The translations under genes and the position numbers were made by a program. From Trichinella spiralis (lineage: Eukaryota; Nematoda; Enoplea; Trichinellida; Trichinellidae): a DNA stretch of 64,000 nt. Of this stretch, positions 50,240 through 63,300 are shown one piece after another. Below the pieces are notes generated by a model. The model had not been told where the DNA came from. It saw nothing but the letters and a program-made list of their open reading frames with translations, and searched no databases. The first letter of the stretch is position 1. Each line of letters opens with the position of its first letter. The DNA is taken from contig CM012954.1 of NCBI GenBank assembly GCA_000181795.3, forward strand, positions 14,906,704-14,970,703, given 5' to 3'.

Positions 50240-50765
50240 CTCATTCGGCAATTAATCAAACTGATGCTCAAAATTTGCCATCCTTGGAGCGTTGGTGGCT
50301 GGCAGCGGGTGGTTGGTTTTGACATACTGTAACGAGGCTGTTTAGTCGAGGCGTTGTGAATTTGCCATTCGAAATCCCGACGGATCGAACGAAACTCGGC
50401 AAAAATCGAAGTGCTATTTTGCTGCTGCTGCTGCTGCTGCTATTGCTTTTGAAATTTTATCATTCAAACAAAAGAAAACAAAACAAAAAAAATTATATAA
50501 AACAGCGCAATTGAATGAATTTTTTTCGTTTTTGATTTGTTCAAGATTAAGATTCTAAATTTAGTTCAATTGGTATGGTGGGTGGAAAATTTTTCATATG
50601 AACAATTTCACAGTTTCGTGTAAATTTTACAAAATGTTCACGTCGTATGTTGCATAAATGGTCGAGAAATGTTGCAAACGGTTTTTGCCTGTTGTTTTTG
50701 ACCAGTGTAAACATGAAAAAGCTTCGCTATGCATTTTACCAAGTGGCAGCTGAAAATGCAACGTT

Positions 50766-50766
<1 letters not shown>

Positions 50767-50796
<30 letters not shown>
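50767..50796. repeat. (GA)15 microsatellite
   Basis: Uninterrupted GA run of 30 nt. GAGA runs can bind GAGA-type factors in other animals; no such evidence here. Confidence 0.9.
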
Positions 50797-50800
<4 letters not shown>

Positions 50801-53800
50801 CGTAGAATGCAAAAATATTCTGAATGCCACATTTTTTTGGTGAGTGAGATAGCAATCTTTCTGTCAAGCAAGAAGCTGACTCGTCAGTCTTTCTGCTAGT
50901 AGGCACACCAGCAGCTTATGCTATGTATACAGCAAAAAATAAGTGGGCGTAGTTGTTTTTTTCTTGTTTATCAATTGTACAACAGATTATTTAATGTTGA
51001 CTTTCAACGATGACTTTTCATCTTTTTTCTAAATGGGTGTTGCAGCTTATTGTTTAACTTTTTAAAATTAAATCAACAGATTTGTTGTCAGAGAAAGAAA
51101 GCAAAAAAAAATAAATAAATTCAAATACATATATTACCTTATTTAAATGGAGCGTTTTGTAAAAGCACAATGTTGTTTAGCCTTTAACAATGAAAAGTAC
51201 ATTTTTCTTACAAGTGATGCAAACAGTTATAATTGTGAAACAAATTCAACATTTCATTTCAATTCATTGATTGTTGAAATACATGTATATATTTTTTTTT
51301 CTAAATATTTTACTTAGAAGATTTTCAAGTGATCATTTATGTCAGCCTGGTTTCTTAAGCTTTGTCGTCAAATTCTTTGAATATTTCAAAATTTTAGATT
51401 AACATCAGCAACATGAATTGGTAAATTGGTTATTTTTGCAAATGAATTTTTTATATTTGTCTTCGACAATAAAATTTTAGTATTTGTTATTTAAAAGAAT
51501 TTGCACGATTCAAATTTTAGCATTCTATTAATTAATTTTCATATAACGAAAATAAAAAAAACAATGGAAATAAAAATTGAAATTGTTCGTTTTTATGCAA
51601 CGATTGTGGCACATTTGCAACATCTAATGATGATGATGATGAAGTGGTTGATGTAGAATTTCAAGTTGTTGTTCAAGATGTAGTAAAAACAAGCGAAAGA
51701 AAGCAATTAAATTTCGAAAAAAAAGTACTTTTACAAATTGCTAATTTTTTATCCAATTACATACATGCAGTTATTGAAATTGTTTTCCCAAGTCTGATGA
51801 GAATGAGGATATTGATTAGCTGTTGTTTGTTATTTGTTATGCTTGTGTTAAGTGACGTAGAAAGTTGTTCAGATTATATTTCTGAAACGTCTCTTTCAGC
51901 AATTTCTTAATTGAAAAGGTGGTTTAAAGAGAACAAACAGCATGAATGGGATCAGGGTGGGGGGAAGGGGAGAAACTGATAAGAACTAGTGTCACATAAG
52001 GAGTAGTTGGTTGGTTTTTGGATAACTGTTTTCAAGGAGCTGCCATTTGAAGAGTATGTCAACATGTCGTCGTCGCATAGTTGGCGTTGAGGATTGTTTT
52101 ATCACGCCGATTGGTTTTTCGAAGGGTCAGGGAATTTTGCCTGTCCATCACAAAGATGACAAATTGGTCACCTTGAACCGTATTTGGCTCAGCCACGCAC
52201 GCACATACACACACGGACAGCAACATATGCATGCATATATTACAGTCAGTCAGACCAGTCGAATTGCCAGCCTTTTTCAAGCACTGGCCTGGCCTTTTTA
52301 GCCGCTGGCGCGTTGTCGATTTTTCTTCCAGCCGGACGGAACCCATTTTCGAAACTTCTCCAATCTTTTGGTTCGCTTCATTTTCCAAATGAGCAGTTAG
52401 TTAACCGTTTGTGGACCGGTTTATTCATCGAGGAATTTGACACAGCGCTTGTCAAGCTTTTTTCATTCCAATCTTCCAGACCCCGTTGACGAATCGTCTT
52501 CGTCAACTCAACCAAAATATACGCCGTTGAAAATTTTTTTCCTTCAACTCTTAATGCCGCTAATCACCGCTTACCCTCCAAACCGTCACTTAATTTAAAC
52601 AGTTACAGTTGTAGCAGTTGACAATTGGCCACTTATTGTGAATTATTGAATAGTTTGTTTCAAAAAATCTGGCCCATTTTGTGTCACTTCAGTCCACTTG
52701 ACATTCTACAGTATGCACAGACAACAGTAAATTGAATGCTGTTATTACAAAAGGACGAAAAAAAAATCTTATTAACCAACGATAAAACATATTTCATGTA
52801 ATATTCTTTTGTTTATAATTACATGACATGGAAAAACATAGAAAAAAGGTGCAATTTTCATCCAAGTTGAATGGCTCATATTTTTCTGTTCATTCTTATA
52901 GCCTAATTTTAGCAGTTTGTCATTGTTGTGTTTGTTGTTGGAAAACAAAAGAATATACATATATGTATGTAATCCCGATAAGCATCATATTACTATTGTT
53001 CAGTTAATTAGTTATTTCAAGTAGTAATTACTTGTTTGCACAACAAACAGAATCAATGATGAATAATTACCTCTCTCGAAAGCATGTTATAGTAAACACT
53101 GGATATCAAATGTGCAGAAAAAAGGTAAAGAGAAAAGCAAGAAACGAAAAAAAAGTAGTTTTTTGAAAGTATGTTGCTTTCGTTTACTTGAGTTTATGTT
53201 TTGTTATAAATATTTTTTTAAATTAAGTCTTATAGTAAATAATGTATTATTTTATGAACAGTAACATAAGAAACTGCTTTGCGGTATTTTGGTTTAGTTG
53301 ATGGTTTCATTGAGATTCGATTTGTTGATTTGTTAAAATTTGAAAAAGCAGAGTCTTGCTTTTTAAAAAGCTTCTTCTTCTTCTTGTTGATCAAGTTTCA
53401 GAAATTCAAAAAGTGAGACAGCAAGAGAGAGAGAGAGAGTAAATTGCAATAGACTGTCTGTGATAAATTTTGAAGATACCGGTAATATTTTTGGGTCACC
53501 GGGGATTTCTGTTTATAAGTGAATGGTGTGATTCACTCTGACATGCTTCCTTTGATTGCCCAGATTAGCAGCAACTACCGATTTATTCATCAATGACTCT
53601 TGCTGCCGGTTGAATTTTAATTGATGTCCGTGAAATAATAATAATAATAATAATAATAGTAAGTGTTGCAATTAAAATTCCATCTTCAAACAGCAGCTAA
53701 CAATATGTAGTTGTTGTTTTTTTTATAAAATCGAAATTATGCCTCATTCGTAGGAACTTTTATTAGTGTTGTATTTCTTTTTCTTTTTTCTTTCAACTAG

Positions 53801-53802
53801 TA
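50797..53802. other. Gene-poor stretch with one GC-richer island
   Basis: A GC-richer island lies at about 51940-52570, with overlapping short frames on both strands (52047-52489) and no consistent exon. An (AAT)n run lies at 53634-53658. Otherwise AT-rich with nothing recognised. Confidence 0.35.
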
Positions 53803-54145
53803 ATGCTCAAATCGATATTTGTATTATTTGCAATCCTGGCGAAGGAAGATTTGAAACAAATTTTCTCCATATTGCATTTTTGTATGTATCAGCAAAATGT
53901 ACCAAGTAAGCAAAGACACTTTTCAGCAATAGACAATTATTTGGAGTGCAATGCATACATAATATACATACATGTATATAATTTTGCTCTTATTCTTTTT
54001 TCAGTCACGAAAACTTTTACACGAATTTATGCTAAATTAAAGCCACCAAATAGTATTACTTTTCACATGTTGAGAAAGAAAATGGTGAATGTTATTTTTT
54101 TTCTCTTCTATTTATTCATCGATGTAGCAGATAAGTTTGATTTGA
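53803..54145 (+). CDS. Possible small secreted protein, three exons (weak)
   Basis: ATG at 53803 opens a hydrophobic, signal-peptide-like start (MLKSIFVLFAILAKEDLKQI). A good donor (GTAAGC at 53906) and a strong acceptor (TTTTTTCAG ending 54004) bound a 99-nt intron. The second exon (54005-54084) is basic (RIYAKLKPPNSITFHMLRKK). A possible second intron leads to a short end at 54143-54145. No family recognised. The unspliced frame is also open for 139 codons, so this could be chance in AT-rich DNA. Confidence 0.22.
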
Positions 54146-57100
54146 TAAAATTGAAAATTGCTTTTTATTTGAGCGGCAAGTTCTGTTTGCAACTTGCAGT
54201 CAAATCTGTGCTTATCACTTGAACAGTAAAAACATTTTAGTCAAAAAAAGAAAGCTAGAAAATGTTTTGACTACGTTTATAGTTTTATTGTTGTTTATTT
54301 TTTATTGCTAGTTTTTTGTAAATCATTTTCGTTTGCAACCGTCGTGTGAGCTATTTTTTCGTATTTCAGTTAGATAAAGCTGTGCAGAAAAGCGCTTTTG
54401 TTGCCATATATATATTTTCATTTGTAACTTGTAATATTTGTATCAGTGTTGCTTGCTGTTCGCTTTTCTTCACAATGATACTTTTTGGGTAGTAGTTAAA
54501 CATTTAACAGGCAGGTTGGCTTTTCTTACAATAATTGTACAGTTTGAAAGTTTGGAAGACGGTTGAAGCTGAGAAAGCTGCTCTCTTAAGCCGGTGCACT
54601 GTATGAATTCGGGATGTATGAGCAGCAACAGCAGCGAGCTGCTGCATCATTTGCATATTTTAACACATCATCATTGTCGTCATTTTTATCAACAAAAGCA
54701 TTTGATGTTCGCCGACGTTTCTGTATAATGCACAAAAGGTTGGCCACGTCCTTTTCTTTTATATTTCTTAATAGCTGAAGAACGACTAGCGTTTTCTTTA
54801 TTTATTATTATTATTAAGCTCATCTATTATTATTATTATTGCTGATTTATTTTCTCAAAAATGCGACGTGTTAAAAATTTGAATCTTTTTTAAAAAGATT
54901 ATAATTTTAAGAAAACAATTTATTTCAATAACTTTGAAATCAACCGAGTGAAATTATTTTTAATGCTGTTCACTGGAATTCTTCGCATGCATGCATGTGT
55001 CTTTAACTGTTTTATTAATAATCAGTGCGCTAAAGTTACGCATTATTTTGCTGCAATATAAAAAAAAAGAAATATTCTAGCAGTACAATATTTTCAATCG
55101 TTTGCGTTTAGCTTCATCCACTTACTTTCTATTTTGCACTTGTTGAAAAATATACCATCTAAAAATAATGTATTCAAGAATGTATCTTTTTAGTGTAGCA
55201 ACTCTGAAAGTTTCATTGTTCAAGCACAGAAGGTTAAAAACATTAAATAAATACAAAAATATGCCTTTACTGTAAAAGTTTACACCAGTATAAGTTGCAG
55301 AATCATCAGTTTTCACAAGTGATCCGTTTTCCACTTTGCGAATTTGTAAATTTCAAGCATATCGAGTAGTAATTCGTTGTTTTTCTGCTCTGGAGAAGTT
55401 CATGCTGAAATTGTTATGAAATAATCATATTTTATTGGTCGCTTATCATCAAATTTTAAACAACTGATTTAAAAAATGATTGATTATTTTATTTGCACTG
55501 ATATGTTTTTTTTGCTAAATACAAATTTATTGAATTTTGATTTAGCTGTTTTGAAAGTTAAAAATTGCTCTTTGCAATTTATCATAGGATCCAGTTTTGA
55601 GATGATTAATTCTAATTACACCAAGATAATAATAATATTTACATTCAAATTAATGAATTTATATGAATTCGTTTTTCGCTAAATTTAAACCTGTTTACTT
55701 TGCTTTCAGTTATTTATAAAATTGTAATTTAGTTTTTTCGATTTGTTCTTCATTGAGCTATGTTTTTACATACATGATTTGAGCTGATTTATTGTTAGTG
55801 AAATAGGTATAAAATGGAAATTAATATGGTTTAGAGTGTTTGCTTCTGTTCTGATGTGGGAATTTATTATTTTTCAGTAAATGCAACGGAACCATCTCTG
55901 AATGTTTCTGTGGATGATTTTTTAAAAGCTCGGGATGATTACAAGAATATATATATATATATGAATTTGAATAACTTATTTTGGTTGGGTTGGATATGCT
56001 TCAGCGTAAGATAACTGCAGTTTTTCATTATTTCGTACATGTGATATATTTGAATGAAAGATTTCAAAAAAAGATAAGCGAGCATGAATTGAAATAATAA
56101 TTAATTTGTCCGTTGTTCATTTCTTCACAGGCAGTATGTGTCTTCGTCCGTTTTAACACCTTCTACAGATGAGGCTGACCTCTTTATTAAACTGTTAAAC
56201 AGGCTATCGCTTAAAATTAACTTGTCCGATGCCTGCGTTCATTTTCTTGTTCAATGCTAAAATTCCTGTTTAGCAGTCTCAGAATGCAGAAATTGCTTCT
56301 GGAATAATAACAATAGAACAGTGGAACGGAGCAATTCCAATGCGTAGATTCGTTTATTTCACCACAGATTATGTACAAAGATAATTTTTCTTTAATCAAA
56401 ATGGTACTTACTTCCAATTATTATACTGATGATCAAATAATAGAACATTTAAGCGTTGTGGATTATTTATTTTTGTTTATTTACTTTTATATTACTCTCG
56501 TTGTTCGTTATTCACATACTTGACAAAACTGTTTATCCGATATAGTTCTAGTTTTAGCGGTGTTATTCCAAGGCTGTTGTTTCAAGTCCATGTTCTTCAA
56601 GAGAGACATGATGATGATTCGTCGAATTTATTTTGTTACATGTTCTGAAAAATCACAATTTCTCAAAAAATAATGACTTTGTGCATGGGTTTCAGGTATT
56701 TGTGAGCCAACAAGTATATTTTAAACAGGCACATTTTTTTGCGCTGCATTGTGATAATAAGTTGGTTTTGCATTGCAAATGTCCTGGGGAGTATGTTTGC
56801 TTACTTTGAAGAAAAATGTTTGACTGATTTTTCTTCTGGTGGGGTTTGGCTGTCTGGGCAAAATGTAGCAGTCGAAAAATTCAGCTTGAAAAGTTACGTG
56901 TCTGTGACTGACTGTCGTGCGTGTTCACGACACTGACTCCTACCTACGTTGGCAAAGATTATTCATTGGTTACAGTATGATACTGTGAAATGTCACTAGC
57001 ATCAGCGGGTGTCAGTTGAGCTGAGCGCCTATAGAAATAGCCACTAAATTTCCTTTCAACTACAAATGGCGCTAGAATCGACAAAAACGGCATATCAATT

Positions 57101-57279
57101 ACGATGCCAATCACGGGCGCGTGGACTAATGCTGTTCGTGCTCCGCCCATTAGTTGGGCATGTGAATTGTCATTAGATCATTTTTGAGTTTTATATTTTG
57201 TACAATTTTTGTGATGAAGGTGTAATTTATAAAGAGTTCAGTTTTGTTTTTGCTTCGCTTCGCAAACAGAGTCCCTTGT
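54146..57279. other. Upstream domain of the GATA gene
   Basis: Gene-poor. A perfect POU octamer ATTTGCAT (54649-54656) follows a GCAGC/GCTGC-rich segment. A GC-richer patch lies at 56740-57170. No supported exon or RNA gene. Confidence 0.35.
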
Positions 57280-57560
57280 TTTGGGGAAGATTTTGTCCAC
57301 CGACGGTTGGCCTGGCCGTGTGCCGGCGTTGTGTTCTCCTTTGTTCAATAGTGATTGGCTGGGGTTAGAATGAAAGCTCTTTGTTGATTGGCCAGTGCTG
57401 GCTCGTCAGCAGCATGACTGCGGTCGGCCAGCTTTCGTCAATTTCAATCTGTCATCCGCCACTCTTGCGCCGCTCAAACTTTGCCGCAGAGGCCAGCCAC
57501 GATTGCTGACTTTCTCGTCTAATCAAATCGTGTCATCATTTCGGGTAAGCGAGAAATAGC
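57280..57560 (+). promoter_or_regulatory. Promoter-like island with two inverted CCAAT boxes
   Basis: GC-rich block ahead of the GATA gene. ATTGG (inverted CCAAT) occurs at 57354-57358 and 57387-57391, both in the context GATTGGC, spaced 33 nt apart. No clear TATA box. A possible donor (GGGTAAGC, intron from about 57544) could end a 5' leader exon that joins the acceptor at 57742. Confidence 0.4.
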
Positions 57561-57749
57561 CAAGCATCATCGTCTTCTTGAATGGTGTATGGAAGTGCTC
57601 TTTCACAGTACTCCTTTTGAGAATTCAATCTTCAACCAGTGGTGCTAGGTTGCAAAAATTCAAATTTCCAACAGTGTTCATAATTTACACAAACATATAT
57701 CTGTATACAAATAACACCGATGTGCAGTGTTTTGTATTGTAGAGAAAAA

Positions 57750-58415
57750 ATGGACTACTTCACGCCTACTATGTCGAATTTGTACAATGCGCAGCAAATG
57801 GTTGCCACTTGCGGAGGAAGCGACTCGTTGTCAACAATATTCAGCTCCAGTTCTGACTCCAGTGATTCTACAACGACCACTGCTGTTGTGTCATCCGTAG
57901 CAGCGGCATCGCATGGATCACGAACACCAACCGGTGCAAATTCAACATTGTCGGGAAGTGAATTCAGCTCACCAACTTCAGCTACATCACCAGTTAAGCC
58001 GGCCACTTACTATGCCGCTCAAGGCCATTCATACGCTTACTCCTCAGGTAGATAGACCATAATGAGCAGGCAGTGTATTTTTGCAGTTGTGATATCTGAT
58101 AAACGTACAATTATCCTATAGGAAGTAATGGGCCAGCTGGGTTATATCACAGTCCCTTTCACCCGGCATTGGCATCAAGCCTCAGTCTGCCCCCCAGTTG
58201 GCTGAACAGTTGCTCAGAAAATGGCAAAGCAGCGTTAACAACCGGCGGTTGGCATCCAGGAAGTTTTGCACATCTCAGTCCATCAGCGCTGTATTCCGCC
58301 ATGCCTGCTTCAGCCAATTTAGCCAAAGGTGCCGCAGATTTGTCAAGCAGCAGCGATTGTGCCAGCAACAACTACCAGACTAGTGTGATTACCCACTCCA
58401 GCGTCGAAGTGATCA

Positions 58416-58446
<31 letters not shown>

Positions 58447-60319
58447 ACATCAGACTGCGTTTGGGCCGAACGTATCCAGCGCCACCGCCTTGAATGATCA
58501 CTATCCACCGAGTATTTTGGCAGCTGGTTCCGCTGCTGCAGCTGCCGCGAGCTCATTTTTGACCAGTTATCATCACGCTTACGGACCGCAGACACCTGAT
58601 TACGGCAGTTTGGCATTTCACTCCAACATGCTTGCCCGTAGCTTCCAACAGTGTTCAAACAGAGTGAAATCAAAAAGTCGAAGCTTAACCGGTAAAGCAC
58701 AATTGCATTGCATGCATGCAGTTGACAAACAATAATATTTGTATTCCTTGTATTTATTATTATTATTATTATTATTTATACAGAAGGTCGAGAATGTGTA
58801 AATTGTGGAGCCACATCAACGCCACTTTGGCGGCGTGATGGCACAGGACATTACCTATGCAATGCTTGTGGACTGTACCACAAGATGAATGGTCACAATC
58901 GACCACTGATAAAGCCGAAAAAACGTTCGGTAAGTGTGGGAAGAGTTTGCACGTGAACGGTACCCTGTGTAGAGTCAGTGTATATAGTATGTGGTGTGTG
59001 TATTTCTTTTGATCATTTTCCTTCTCGCTTTCATCTTTCAACCGTAAAACGATCGATTTGCGCAAAGCCGCCAGAATGATGACAGTCACTGTCAACGGTG
59101 CATCGGCTTTTCCTGACCGCTCAGGCAATTAAGGAATCGCGGCGCCATTTTGCTGTCCTTTCAAGCTTGATGACCGCTGGTCAGTGGGCCGCTGCTGTCG
59201 CTCGATGCCAATTACCATTGATGACATAATGACATACTGGTCGTAAATGGCGTAGTACTTGGTCGGCTTTTCATGGTCGACCTCAGCTCACAAAAATATC
59301 ACATTTGGTAACCGGATGTGATTTTTTAAGTGGACTGTTTATTGCTGGTCATTTTTTCTTCCACATCATCATCTTTTGTTGTTGAATGAAAACTGTTATA
59401 ACTTTATTGTTTTATCAATGTGGTGGTGCGTTTTGTTTCAATTATTAATAAGCTTAACACCCGTAACAATAACACCACCAGTAATAGTAGTATCATAACG
59501 ATATTATGAGTAATAATAATAATATTATTAATAAGTCAGCATGTTTAAAAATAGGATTTATAAATAAAGGCTGCTAGAAGTTTTTTTTTACACTTTTATC
59601 TGCAAAAATTTTCATCATAGTACAACAGTGATTTTGATGCATTAGTTTGATAGTTTTTGAAGATAAAAATGCTGAATGCTGTTGCGTGTTGTTATTACGG
59701 GATATGAAGAAAAAACATTTGTTTTTTCTTCTGAGATTGAAATTTTTCGATTGTGCAAATGAAAGGAAGAGAGAGAGATGTATTGAGGAGGTGGCGGTTT
59801 TAAAGCGTCGCGGCGCCTGCTCGTCCCTCGTGGCTTTTGCTGAGCAATTGGCGACAAGCAGCTTGCAATTTGCGTTATTTTTTCGACACACACCCGACGG
59901 GTCGTTTTTCAGAAGCGGCATTTCAAGTTTGTCATCCATAGCCGAGCAGACACGCTATTACCGTCTTTTCGTTACAATTAATCTTCATTAGCACGCGCTA
60001 GCGGCGGCCTCCACAACACAGTCACAGAGTGGAGGAGGAGGAGGAGGGTTCTTTGGTTTCTGTTGATCCTTTTTTTTAGTTGCTTTTCTTTTCCATCTCG
60101 TATAATACTAATCCCCACTACACTATATAATGATATATATATATATATATATATTAATGGAAGCTGATGAAATATACTTTTATTTATTTTCAGTCAGCCA
60201 GCAAACGCACCGGCATTAATTGCGCCAATTGCGGAACAAACACAACCACTCTTTGGAGACGCAATCAAAATGGCGATCCTGTGTGCAACGCCTGTGGCCT
60301 ATACTACAAATTGCACAAC
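57750..60319 (+). CDS. Two-finger GATA transcription factor (GATA1/2/3 or ELT-1 type), 3' end beyond the window
   Basis: Nuclear regulator that binds WGATAR. Exons seen: 57750-58047, 58122-58691, 58784-58929, 60194-60319, phases 1, 1, 0, 0; 380 residues so far. The N-terminal half is Ser/Thr/Ala-rich with a short Gln run. Finger 1 (C294-x2-C297-x17-C315-x2-C318) and finger 2 (C348-x2-C351-x17-C369-x2-C372) are both intact with LWRR and CNACGLY motifs. Two fingers place it with GATA1/2/3 and C. elegans ELT-1 (epidermis) rather than single-finger ELTs. The basic tail that normally follows finger 2 is not found in the remaining 3.7 kb, so coding continues to the right. An upstream in-frame ATG exists at 57720, but the acceptor TTGTAG ending at 57742 favours the start at 57750. 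Confidence 0.95.
58754..58778. repeat. (ATT)n microsatellite at a splice acceptor
   Basis: ATT units fill the position of the pyrimidine tract just upstream of the acceptor (CAG at 58781-58783) of the first zinc-finger exon. Confidence 0.85.
58930..60193 (+). other. GATA intron between the two finger exons
   Basis: Donor GTAAGT and acceptor TTTTCAG. It contains GC-richer patches (59040-59260, 59790-60060), a GGA tandem at 60030-60050 and an (AT)11 run at 60133-60154. No nested exon is supported. Confidence 0.5.
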
Positions 60320-63300
60320 GTAAGTATTGAGAACGACGTTTAATTTTCGTGTGATGTGCTGATGGGCAAGTAGCAACAACAATGAATTTTATCTCAGCTA
60401 GCATGTGTATGCGCAGCGAAACGGTGACCCATTTTAGCATGCTTTTATATTTGAAAAAAAAAACGCGAAAGCAACAGATTTTTGGCTAACAGAATTAATT
60501 TTTCATCATCTCAGCCAGCGACGACTGCACATGCAACAGTTGTCCAAAGCAATCTTCGGTCGTCTGGCGCTTATTTTTCTCTTTCTCTCTAATCAGCGCG
60601 TCAGACACGGACCAAATGATGCATTGGAACAGGCGAGCATTGTTTGAAAAGTCTTTTTTCCTTGTCCACGCCGACTCATCGTTTATCCAACGACGGGGCT
60701 GTGTGTTTTTGGCTGAAGAAATTATTATTATTATTATTATTATTATTGGGAAGTGAATGCTGTGTTGTTGTCAAGCTTCTCATTATTATTATTATTACTA
60801 TTACTATTACTATTATTATTGCGTTTCTTTCTAATTTCTTTTCAACATTCTTCACTTTCACTTTCGCTTTCGCTTTCTCTGACAAGCCGACCCTAAAAAC
60901 AGGATGCACACTAGGCAAGAGGCAGGCGGCTTGCGTTATCATCACACCATCGACCGAAAAAAGATTGCAATCACAAAAACATCTTTCCTTTACCTGCGCA
61001 TACTTTATTATTTTGCAACACAATCATTGTGCATGGGCGGGGATATATATATGTATATATTTCTCTTTTTTGTTATGCTTCTGTTGAGCGAAAACAAAAA
61101 TTTGTGCACATCAAACACACACACACACACACCCATCTATATCTGTATATCGATACGAACTTCAGTGATAAACTAATCGTTTAATTTCCTTGTTTTTTGA
61201 ATTGATTACAAGAAGCTTGATTGTGCTTGATCAGACAACAATTGTTGTGTTTGACTTTTTGACTTACTGTTTTCGTTTTCTTCAAATTAACTTTATTATG
61301 CATGCTGAGAGAAGGTATCATCAGCACGTTACAACTTCTCAACCGAGCCAATTTGAGATATGTTGATTGGCTTCATCATTTTTAACCGTTTATGTCATTG
61401 TAATACAACAACAATGAGCAAGCATGACAGTGGAATAAGTTGCAATTTTTGCAGTTGATCCATTTTTTCGATTGTTTTCCATGTAATCTTTTGACCGACC
61501 TTTGAATCTTTTTGAACAACAAAACAATGGAACAATGAATTTTTGTATTTAATCCCCAAAGTCATTAAAAATAATGTCATAATATTGTACTAAATAATGC
61601 AATAAATACCATAACAATGTATTTTTATAAACTAATTATTTGAATGGAATTCTTTGTTCTTTTTTTTTTGAATATAGTAAAGTGAGCAAGTTGATGATTT
61701 TGCATACATATTTTGGCATTATATAGTATTTGAGCGTCTTATTTTCTTTGTATTTTTTCTACTTGTTTTCTTTTTTAATTGTAAAAGTTTTCATTTCTAT
61801 TATTATATTAATCAAGTAAGTTATTTTATTTAAGCAGAATTCACCATGTTTTAATAGTGAGTAATGTCATCTGTGCAGAGGTAGTTGTTCGATTAAATAC
61901 AGATCGCTGTATGTAAATTAGGGGTTTTCTTCAACTGTAAAATTGAAAAGTTGAAATTTAATTACCACAAGCAGATGAAGCAAGCACAGGCTTAAACGCG
62001 TGTTGGTATAAGAATTTATGCTTTTTCGTCAAAATATCTGTTCAGAAGAGGGCTTTTTTTAAAAATATACTTAAGTTGAAAGTAAATTTAAAGTGCCGTT
62101 TGTCGAAGTGCTTCGAATGATAAATTACATGAAATTACATAGTAGCTGTTTTGCATGAGTGAGGCTGTGACTTCTATTTGTCAAAAGTGTGTGTGTGTGT
62201 GTGTCTAATGATCCGTGTCAGACAAAATTTTACTTCTTAATTTATGTCAGCTTTCATCAGCTTTCCGCTGTTCAATTGCAGTATGATCTTTCAACAACTA
62301 TATAGTTGTTGTAAGTGAAAAATAATAAAGGTTGTATTTAAGCTGCAGTTTTGTTTTTCAAGTATAATTTGTAATAATTATCGACTATAATTAGTTTTTT
62401 TTGGGTTTCAAAAAATTATTTCGAAAAATATGAATATTAATATTTAAAGTAAAAGAGTCACCTTTTCCGGTTGTGAAGTGCATCAGCTTGAAAAATAAAT
62501 TGAATGCTTATGTGTTAATAGCAAAATTCCAGTTTTTAATCGGTCATTTACTGTTTGCTACTATTTATTATTGCTGTGTGTATAAATAAATTAATAAATA
62601 AGTCTCCTTTGTTGGTAACTAGATGCTAATAAGAAGACCAGTGACAGTTTGTTGTTTCCAAACAAACGATAATATAATTATTAATAATTTCATTTTTGTA
62701 TTTAAATTTTGAATATGAATTTGTTGGTTGTAGAGTTGAGTTCTGGTTATTAGCTAACAATAGTCGATTAGTAGTAGTAAATGGGGAAAGTGAGCTGCTG
62801 TTGTGTGCTGTGACTTGATTGAATGAACAATGAGAAAAATGTGCTTTCTCTTTTGTACTCATGGCCGTGGTCGGTATGTTTTCTGTAGGCCTAGATTGGT
62901 GAAAATGGTGGGCATTTTGCTCTGCAAACTGTATGAACCGTATAAACGATTGTATAGTTGTCAAAGTGTCAGTTTTTATTGCACATCGGCGGCGGCACTT
63001 GGAGATGCGTCCGCGTTGTACATGAGTGACTTTTCTTTTTACTTTACTTAAACCGGCTGGCGACGTGTCAACTGGTAATAATAATGTGGAATGGAACGAA
63101 AAATGGACTCGTCTATCGAGATGCATTATTTATTATTGATCGGTGGAGAATCGTGTCAAGCAACGACGTTGGGCCAGGGCTATACTAGCTTCGACATGCC
63201 GACGGCCTGGGTTGTAAACTTGTCTTGTTTTCTCTGCTTGCTTGCTTGCATGCTTACCGTTCTCTTCCCCCTCCTCGCCCTTTTACAGCCGCATTCCTGC

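Noticed and set aside
53496-53503. TCACCGGG, identical to the 5' end of the nematode miR-35 family
   Set aside because: An 8-mer is expected about twice by chance in 64 kb on two strands. The upstream arm pairs only over CCGGT with weak pairing beyond, so no convincing precursor hairpin.
62626-63126. 166-codon minus-strand ORF in the GATA intron
   Set aside because: Composition drifts from basic to Asn/Ser/Thr-rich following local base bias; no recognisable motif or start context.
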